Below are positions 1-4,145 of a DNA stretch of 5,519 nt, piece by piece. The stretch spans positions 30,177 to 35,695 of the forward strand of contig MGZO01000094.1 of NCBI GenBank assembly GCA_001802655.1, written 5' to 3'. The notes beneath the pieces were generated by a model that had not been told where the DNA came from, searched no databases, and saw only the letters and a program-made list of their open reading frames with translations. Numbering within the stretch: the first letter of the stretch is position 1; each line of letters opens with the position of its first letter. This DNA is from Hydrogenophilales bacterium RIFOXYD1_FULL_62_11 (GTDB lineage: Bacteria; Pseudomonadota; Gammaproteobacteria; Burkholderiales; Thiobacillaceae). The position numbers and the translations under genes were made by a program.

Positions 1-1123
1 GGCTGAATTCGACTGGCAGATCCTGGCCCTCGGAAAGCATTGAACGCACTTTGGTGCCGGATAACAAAATGCGATCTTCCTTGGTATGCGGGCAGGTGCG
101 CTGCGAAGCCATGCCGCCGCACTTGTTGCACCAGAAGGTCCAGTCGATGTTCATGTTCTTGGTTTCGAGCGCGTCCTTGGGGATCTCGTCGAATATCTTC
201 TGCGCGTCGAACGGGCCGTAATAGTCGCCCACGCCAGCGTGGTCGCGGCCGACGATCAGGTGCGAACAGCCATAGTTCTGGCGAAACAGCGCGTGCAGCA
301 GCGCTTCGCGCGGACCGGCGTAACGCATGTCGAGTGGGTAGCCGGCCTGGATCACGGTGTTGGGGGCGAAGTAGTTGTCGACCAGCACCGAGATGGCTTC
401 GGAGCGGACTTCGGCGGGGATGTCGCCCGGCTTCAGCGCGCCAAGCAGCGAGTGGACCAGCACGCCATCCATGGTTTCGATGGCTATTTTGGCCAGGTAT
501 TCGTGGCTGCGGTGCATCGGATTGCGGGTCTGGAAGGCGGCGATCTTGGACCAGCCCAGTTGTTCGAACTTGGCGCGGGTTTCCGCAGGGGTCATGAACT
601 GGTCGCCGTACTCTTCCTTGAAGCTGCCGGTAGACAGGACTTTGACCGGACCGGCCAGGTTGACCGGACCTTGTTCCATCACCATCTTTACGCCGGGGTG
701 TTCGAGGTCGGTGGTTTTGTAAACCTGCATGCACTCGTGCGCTTTGTCGATGGCGTATTTCTCGGTGATTGTCATGGTGCCCATGATTTCACCGGTTTCA
801 CCATTGACCAGCGCGACATCCGCACCGACCGCGATACCCTGGCCGGTTACTTCGTCAGTGGAAAGCGTGACCGGAATCGGCCAAAACAGACCGTTAGCCA
901 TTTTGTAGCCATCACACACGCCTTGCCAGTCGGCATGCGTCATGAAGCCATCCAGCGGCGTGAATCCACCGATGCCCATCATGATGAGGTCGCCGGTTTC
1001 GCGCGAGCTCATCTTGATTTTGGGGAGCGAGGCAGCACGCGTTTTTTCGGCAGCGAGGGCATCTCCTGCTAGCAGAAGGGGTTTGAGTTCTCCACCGCCG
1101 TGGGGGCGTACCAGTTTGGACAT
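1..1123 (-). CDS. sat: Sulfate adenylyltransferase (ATP sulfurylase), C-terminus cut by window edge
   Basis: Interconverts sulfate + ATP and adenylylsulfate (APS) + pyrophosphate in the cytoplasm. In sulfur oxidisers it runs towards sulfate and ATP, using APS from APS reductase. 374 residues are visible and the frame runs off the left edge; the family is roughly 400 residues. Seen: the nucleotide-binding QTRNPMHRSHE at about 198-208, KPGDIP at 231-236, RYAGPREALLHALFRQNYG at about 267-285, and GRDHAGVG at 292-299. A Cys3-His cluster (CNKCGGMASQRTCPH, 332-346) resembles the zinc site of bacterial Sat proteins. SGTKVRSML follows at 355-363. The ATG at 1123 has GAGGAG five bases upstream and gives the expected MSKLVRPHGG N-terminus. 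This is the single-chain Sat, not CysD/CysN, and no APS-kinase domain is visible. The upstream gene ends in a terminator, so sat probably has its own promoter in 1124-1255; that stretch is AT-rich in the middle, but I found no convincing -35/-10 pair. aprBA or other sulfur genes may lie to the left, outside the window. Confidence 0.96.
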   Translation of the reverse strand, partial: MSKLVRPHGGGELKPLLLAGDALAAEKTRAASLPKIKMSSRETGDLIMMGIGGFTPLDGFMTHADWQGVCDGYKMANGLFWPIPVTLSTDEVTGQGIAVGADVALVNGETGEIMGTMTITEKYAIDKAHECMQVYKTTDLEHPGVKMVMEQGPVNLAGPVKVLSTGSFKEEYGDQFMTPAETRAKFEQLGWSKIAAFQTRNPMHRSHEYLAKIAIETMDGVLVHSLLGALKPGDIPAEVRSEAISVLVDNYFAPNTVIQAGYPLDMRYAGPREALLHALFRQNYGCSHLIVGRDHAGVGDYYGPFDAQKIFDEIPKDALETKNMNIDWTFWCNKCGGMASQRTCPHTKEDRILLSGTKVRSMLSEGQDLPVEFS

Positions 1124-1255
1124 GCTGTCTCCTCAGACTTTTTGTGGATATTGGTGTCCGAGGAGAATAGCATCGTGACTGGCGCCTGAATAATGCTTTA
1201 TTTTTATAAAAGGATAAGCGGGGCTGATATTGATTTTTGCTGATCGCCTGGTATG

Positions 1256-1284
1256 AAAAAAGCCCGGACATGCCAGGCTTTTTT
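1256..1284 (-). terminator. Intrinsic terminator after the 137-residue gene, possibly bidirectional
   Basis: AAAAAAGCC (1256-1264) pairs with GGCTTTTTT (1276-1284). A mismatch is followed by a further GG/CC pair, leaving a small ACATG loop. Read on the minus strand it lies 16 bases past the stop codon at 1301 and ends in six Ts. Because of the symmetry the plus strand also ends in six Ts, though no plus-strand gene runs into it. It separates the 137-residue gene from sat. Confidence 0.85.
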
Positions 1285-1300
1285 GTTCTTGAACAACAGG

Positions 1301-1714
1301 TTATGCGTCAAAAAATGCAGGCATGTCGGATTGTTCGGTCTTGATGACATCAATCCAGGCCGGCTTGGTATCCCCGCCGGCTGCAGCAAGCTTTTTGGTT
1401 TCGTCGTAAAGCATTTTCCAGCGGTTGTAGAGACAGTCGCTGATTTTGCGCATGCCTGAATCAAAGTAAGAATTGTGTAAGTCACCGATCGTGCGGGTGA
1501 ACGATTCCATCTGCTCCAGCAGATTATGCGGATAGCCTTGGCGGTTTGGATCGGTGTATTTCACCATTTCGCGTTTGACCGCCCGCGTGAAAACCTTTTG
1601 GCCTTCGGTGAGGTCAGACTCCGCGCGGGGCGCGCCGCCATAATTCATAACTTCGTGAATGAAGCCATTCAGGCGTTCACCGAAATCGAAATGGGTGTAA
1701 TCGACGTTTTGCAT
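1301..1714 (-). CDS. Unrecognised small soluble protein, 137 residues
   Basis: I do not recognise this family. The ATG at 1714 is preceded by GGAGG with a four-base gap, which decides the start; the same frame stays open upstream to 1801 but has no ribosome site there. The product starts MQNVDYTHFDFGERL and has no signal peptide or hydrophobic segment, so it is probably cytoplasmic. It is rich in aromatic and charged residues, with one Cys (94, in ISDCLYNRWK) and a Gly-Gly-Asp turn near 113-115. Residues 35-110 look mainly helical (LTEGQKVFTRAVKREM, then LLEQMESFTRTIGDLH, then ISDCLYNRWKMLYDETKKL). I see no catalytic or metal motif. A hand count of 240 bases gives about 50% GC, against about 64% for 180 bases of sat. 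It has its own terminator and a candidate promoter, so it looks monocistronic. Position beside sat suggests, but does not show, a link to sulfur metabolism. Coding confidence rests on the ribosome site, terminator and clean frame. Confidence 0.8.
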   Translation of the reverse strand: MQNVDYTHFDFGERLNGFIHEVMNYGGAPRAESDLTEGQKVFTRAVKREMVKYTDPNRQGYPHNLLEQMESFTRTIGDLHNSYFDSGMRKISDCLYNRWKMLYDETKKLAAAGGDTKPAWIDVIKTEQSDMPAFFDA

Positions 1715-1725
1715 AAATCCTCCGT
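1710..1725 (-). promoter_or_regulatory. Ribosome binding site that fixes the start of the 137-residue gene
   Basis: On the minus strand AACGGAGGATTTATG places a full GGAGG four bases before the ATG at 1714. The longer in-frame ATG at 1801 has no comparable site, so the 29 extra residues are rejected. Confidence 0.85.
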
Positions 1726-1751
1726 TAATTCTTGATGATGCGAGTAAGGCT

Positions 1752-1768
1752 GGGTTTAACCCGGGGTT
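1752..1768. repeat. Two overlapping 11-bp dyads at the candidate transcription start
   Basis: GGGTT-T-AACCC (1752-1762) and AACCC-G-GGGTT (1758-1768) share the middle AACCC, so one half-site can pair to either side. GGGTTT also recurs as a direct repeat 12 bases apart (1752 and 1764). Lying between the ribosome site of the 137-residue gene and its candidate -10, they could be an operator or a switchable leader hairpin; chance is also possible for repeats this short. Confidence 0.35.
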
Positions 1769-1769
1769 T

Positions 1770-1797
1770 ATCCTACGCCGCATCACGCGCCTGTCCA
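1770..1797 (-). promoter_or_regulatory. Candidate sigma70 promoter for the 137-residue gene
   Basis: On the minus strand TGGACA (1797-1792; five of six matches to TTGACA) is followed after 16 bases by TAGGAT (1775-1770; four of six to TATAAT). The start of transcription would be near 1763, giving a leader of about 50 bases. Overlapping GGGTT/AACCC dyads at 1752-1768 fall at that point. The call rests on consensus match and position only. Confidence 0.4.
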
Positions 1798-1812
1798 GCA
1801 ATGCGGGCAGGC
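1789..1812 (-). other. Stem-loop abutting the amidotransferase stop codon
   Basis: GCCTGTCC (1789-1796) faces GGGCAGGC (1805-1812) across an eight-base loop. As minus-strand RNA this is eight positions with one C-A mismatch. It begins immediately after the stop codon at 1813-1815 but has no following T-run, so it is at best a weak terminator or a 3' RNA-stabilising hairpin. It overlaps the candidate -35 of the next gene. Confidence 0.35.
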
Positions 1813-2523
1813 TTATTGGCTAAGCCCTTGAATCCAGCAGGAATAAATTTTATCAGCCAGCAGATGGAGCTGCGCGACTCGCGCCTCCAAATCCGTTTGA
1901 ATCGCATCAGGTGATTGCACGCCCGGGCTGTCGCTGGCCGCAATTTCAGCTGCGCCATGATCGCACCAGCTGGCGATGAGTTCGGGTGTCATTTCGACGT
2001 GGCACTGCATTGCAATGTGACGGCCGTTCAGCACATAGGCCTGATTGGCGCAGTAAGCGCTTTCGAGAACATGCGTTGCCCCGGGCGGCAAACTGAAGGT
2101 TTCGCCGTGCCAGTGAAAGGCAAGCATGGGCACGGCAGCATCACCCAGCCAAGGGCGTGCCGCGATGGCATCCGTCGCCCGGACGTTACCCCAGCCGATT
2201 TCCTTGACCGGGTTTCTGCTGACTGTGGCGCCGAGGGCTTTGGACATCAGTTGCCCGCCCAGACAATGGCCGATCACCGGCACGTTTGCCGCGATGGCCT
2301 GACGGATCAGTGACAGCACCGGTGGTATCCAGGGCAGATCGTCATTCACGCTCATCGGCCCGCCCATCAAGCACAGCCCGGAGATGCCGTTAAGGGTTTC
2401 GGGCACGGCATCGCCCGCGTCGATGCGTATCAGTTGCCAGGGGATGCCGTGGCGATCCAGAAACGTGGTGAAATACCCCGGTCCCTCGGTTGGGGAATGA
2501 CGAAAAATCAAAACAGGATTCAT
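1813..2523 (-). CDS. Class I glutamine amidotransferase-like protein (GuaA-type GATase domain)
   Basis: A stand-alone class I glutaminase fold of 236 residues, cytoplasmic. Seen: the N-terminus MNPVLIFRHSPTEGPGYF usual for this group, MGGPMSVNDD at 53-62 (oxyanion-side loop), the nucleophile elbow GHCLGGQ with Cys87, HWHGETF at 137-143, and CHVEMTPE supplying His175 and Glu177. The catalytic triad is therefore intact. There is no synthetase domain such as the ATP-pyrophosphatase of GuaA, so the acceptor of any ammonia released is unknown; relatives are annotated only as GMP synthase-like glutamine amidotransferases, and some members of the wider fold act as gamma-glutamyl hydrolases. The ATG at 2523 is chosen because it gives the family N-terminus; the frame stays open far upstream, but only as antisense of the protease gene. 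The ribosome site is weak (GAG about ten bases upstream). The start shares CATG with the divergent protease gene, so the promoter must lie inside that gene. Confidence 0.9.
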   Translation of the reverse strand: MNPVLIFRHSPTEGPGYFTTFLDRHGIPWQLIRIDAGDAVPETLNGISGLCLMGGPMSVNDDLPWIPPVLSLIRQAIAANVPVIGHCLGGQLMSKALGATVSRNPVKEIGWGNVRATDAIAARPWLGDAAVPMLAFHWHGETFSLPPGATHVLESAYCANQAYVLNGRHIAMQCHVEMTPELIASWCDHGAAEIAASDSPGVQSPDAIQTDLEARVAQLHLLADKIYSCWIQGLSQ

Positions 2524-2527
2524 GATG
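2513..2527 (+). promoter_or_regulatory. Ribosome binding site choosing between two adjacent ATGs of the protease
   Basis: ACAGGATTCATGATGG offers AGGA at 2515-2518. It lies three bases from the ATG at 2522 and six from the ATG at 2525. The second spacing is nearer the optimum, so translation more likely starts at 2525, removing one Met. Both starts lie in or beside the CATG that also starts the divergent gene. Confidence 0.6.
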
Positions 2528-3172
2528 GCGCTCAAACAAAAATTTACTGCAGCCATCTTAGCTGCAGTTTGCCTTTCCAGTTCCATTGCATGGTCAGCCA
2601 GTGTATCGGTCGTGGGTTTGTTCAGGGACAAAGCCATCCTCAGCATCGACGGTGGCAAGCCGCGCACTTTGAGTGTTGGGCATACCCTGCAGGGGGTGAA
2701 ACTGATTGCCGCCGATTCAACCAGCGCCAGCATCGAGGTTGATGGCAAACGCCGCACCCTCGCTATGGGACAATCGTTCGCGGGGGGGGCGCCGGCGGGT
2801 ACGCGCCAGACGGTTTCTCTCACTGCCGATGCACGGGGACATTTTGCCGCGCTGGGTTCGCTGAATGGTTTTCCGGTCACCTTCCTGGTCGACACGGGCG
2901 CCACCAGCATTGCCATCAATGCATCCGAGGCCCGTCGCATGGGGCTTGATTATCGGGCGGGGCAAGCCGTGGGTGTGAGCACGGCGGGGGGAGTGGTACC
3001 GGCCTGGCATGTCAAATTCAATACAGTGAAAGTGGGCGGGATTGTGCTCAACCAAGTGGACGGCATGGTGGTGGAAACGGGTTTGAGTGTGCCGCTATTG
3101 GGAATGAGTTTTCTGAACCGGATGGAAATGAAGCGCGACGGTCAGACCATGACCTTGACCCAGCGATATTGA
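2525..3172 (+). CDS. Exported retropepsin-like aspartic protease (clan AA)
   Basis: A 215-residue protein with a signal peptide: basic MALKQK, a hydrophobic core to about residue 22, and a likely signal peptidase I cut around 22-25, so it should be periplasmic. Residues about 27-85 are beta-rich and repeat a short pattern (ILSIDGGKPRTLSVGHTL, then IEVDGKRRTLAMGQSF), recalling the periplasmic domain of GspC or PilP. A Gly/Ala/Pro linker (86-93) leads to the protease domain: VDTGAT with catalytic Asp123, STAGG at 152-156, and the C-terminal LLGMSFLNRM at 191-200. One DTG per chain means the active enzyme should be a dimer, as in retropepsins. It matches the bacterial clan AA aspartic proteases of the TIGR02281 type; substrates are poorly known. 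The linker codons contain eight consecutive Gs (2782-2789), a possible slippage site. It is monocistronic, with a strong terminator 21 bases past the stop. A second ATG at 2522 would add one residue. Confidence 0.88.
   Translation: MALKQKFTAAILAAVCLSSSIAWSASVSVVGLFRDKAILSIDGGKPRTLSVGHTLQGVKLIAADSTSASIEVDGKRRTLAMGQSFAGGAPAGTRQTVSLTADARGHFAALGSLNGFPVTFLVDTGATSIAINASEARRMGLDYRAGQAVGVSTAGGVVPAWHVKFNTVKVGGIVLNQVDGMVVETGLSVPLLGMSFLNRMEMKRDGQTMTLTQRY
2546..2568. repeat. Perfect 8-bp inverted repeat inside the protease signal-peptide codons
   Basis: ACTGCAGC (2546-2553) and GCTGCAGT (2561-2568) are exact inverse complements separated by seven bases. The repeat lies 22 bases upstream of the amidotransferase start and 21 bases into the protease gene. 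It could be an operator acting on the minus-strand promoter or a hairpin in either mRNA. It partly coincides with two Ala-Ala codon pairs, so protein-level repetition may explain some of the symmetry. Confidence 0.4.
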
Positions 3173-3193
3173 TTTCAGTGCGCCGGAATGCAC

Positions 3194-3226
3194 CAAAGGC
3201 CTGCAATTGCAGGCCTTTGTTTTTTT
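3194..3226 (+). terminator. Strong intrinsic terminator of the protease gene
   Basis: The 26-bp perfect palindrome at 3194-3219 (half-site CAAAGGCCTGCAA) is followed by seven Ts at 3220-3226. It starts 21 bases after the stop codon. For the convergent folE2 gene the same stem lies 24 bases past its stop but has no T-run on that strand, so its effect there is doubtful. Confidence 0.95.
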
Positions 3227-3243
3227 ACACCCATATGAAGAGG

Positions 3244-4050
3244 TTACGGCTTCGTCTTGTCGCGCTCGATCAGCGCATAGGCACTGTGATTGTGGATTGA
3301 TTCGAAATTCTCGGCTTCCACCACATAGGCATCAATCAGTGGTTCGGCGTTCATGGCTGCCGCCACGTCGCGCACGATGTCTTCGACGAATTTTGGATTG
3401 TCGTAGGCGCGTTCGGTGACGTATTTCTCATCCGGGCGCTTCAGCAGGCCGAAGAGCTCACATGAGGCCTGATCCTCGACTTTGCGCACCAGGTCTTCGA
3501 TCCACAGGAAGCCGTTGGTTTTCGCGGTCACCGTAACGTGCGAACGCTGATTGTGTGCGCCGTATTCGGAGATTTTTTTGGAACAGGGACACAGGCTGGT
3601 CACCGGCACCTGCACCTTGGTCGTGTGGGTGAATTTGCCGTTCTCGATCGCACCGACGAAGGTGACTTCGTAATCGAGCAGGCTCTGCACGCCGGAAACC
3701 GGCGCGGCCTTGTTGACGAAGTAGGGGAAGCTCATCTCAATGTAGCCGGATTCTGCTTCCAGGCGTTCGACCATCTGGCGCAACATGCCTTCGAAGTTTT
3801 CGACCGAAATCTCGCGCTCGCGCGTGTTGAGAATCTCGATGAAGCGCGACATGTGGGTGCCCTTGAAGTTGTGCGGCAGGTACACGTACATGTTGAAGTT
3901 TGCGATGGTGTGCTGGACGCCGCCGGTCTTGTCCGCGACCCGGACCGGGTGGCGGATGCTTTTGATGCCGACCTTGTCGATGGCGATTTGCCGGGTGTCG
4001 ACAGAGTTTTGTACGTCCGGCATGCAGGTGGTGTCGCAGATGTCGTTCAT
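3244..4050 (-). CDS. folE2: GTP cyclohydrolase IB (FolE2)
   Basis: Converts GTP to 7,8-dihydroneopterin triphosphate, the first committed step of tetrahydrofolate (and queuosine precursor) synthesis; cytoplasmic. It has 268 residues, normal for the family. Seen: VGIKSIRHPV at 27-36, SFPYFV at 107-112, the signature SLCPCSKKISEYGAHNQRS at 152-170, KRPDEKYVTE at 204-213, and ENFESIHNHSAYA at 247-259. From memory of the Neisseria enzyme, the metal ligands correspond to Cys154, His166, Glu208 and His253, all present, with Cys156 also kept. The ATG at 4050 is preferred over that at 4056 because AAGGA ends directly against the latter but sits six bases from the former. FolE2 replaces zinc-dependent FolE; in some bacteria it is induced by zinc starvation through Zur, but I see no clear Zur box. 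It lies 95 bases downstream of dxs in the same direction, with a candidate promoter and dyad between them. Confidence 0.96.
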   Translation of the reverse strand: MNDICDTTCMPDVQNSVDTRQIAIDKVGIKSIRHPVRVADKTGGVQHTIANFNMYVYLPHNFKGTHMSRFIEILNTREREISVENFEGMLRQMVERLEAESGYIEMSFPYFVNKAAPVSGVQSLLDYEVTFVGAIENGKFTHTTKVQVPVTSLCPCSKKISEYGAHNQRSHVTVTAKTNGFLWIEDLVRKVEDQASCELFGLLKRPDEKYVTERAYDNPKFVEDIVRDVAAAMNAEPLIDAYVVEAENFESIHNHSAYALIERDKTKP

Positions 4051-4104
4051 GACCATTCCTTGGATATGAGTTCGGCTTGGCTGGATCCTGCTGCTGACCC
4101 AGTA

Positions 4105-4127
4105 CAGTTTAGACTAAGTCTACACTG
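4105..4127. promoter_or_regulatory. 23-bp near-perfect dyad, candidate operator of folE2
   Basis: Half-site CAGTnTAGACT (4105-4115) mirrors AGTCTAnACTG (4117-4127) around a central A at 4116; ten of eleven base pairs match. The core TAGACT-A-AGTCTA is 13 bp and has a T-N11-A form, as LysR-type sites do, but other dimeric regulators also bind such dyads. It covers the candidate -10 of folE2, which would suit a repressor. It has no T-run on either side, so it is unlikely to be a terminator of dxs. Confidence 0.55.
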
Positions 4128-4145
4128 CGATAATAGTTGAGTAAA
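4117..4145 (-). promoter_or_regulatory. Candidate sigma70 promoter for folE2
   Basis: On the minus strand TTTACT (4145-4140; four of six to TTGACA) is followed after exactly 17 bases by TAGACT (4122-4117; four of six to TATAAT). Transcription would start near 4110, leaving a leader of about 60 bases. The -35 abuts the dxs stop codon and the -10 lies within a 23-bp dyad. Confidence 0.45.

Noticed and set aside
86..1072. 328-residue plus-strand reading frame
   Set aside because: It is the antisense of sat, whose minus-strand product carries clear family motifs; no ribosome site or recognisable product is seen on the plus strand.
1124..1255. Promoter of sat
   Set aside because: A promoter is expected here, and elements such as TATAAA and TATTCT occur on the minus strand, but none has a reasonable -35 at 16-18 bases, so no site is assigned.
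2524..2940. 139-residue N-terminal extension of the amidotransferase
   Set aside because: It is antisense to the protease gene, has no family resemblance, and the family N-terminus begins at 2523.
4105..4127. Zur box controlling folE2
   Set aside because: FolE2 is zinc-regulated in some bacteria, but the dyad core TAGACT-A-AGTCTA does not look like the AT-rich GTTATA-type Zur sites I know.
3538..4140. 200-residue plus-strand frame opposite folE2
   Set aside because: Mirror frame of a GC-biased conserved gene; no ribosome site and no domain.
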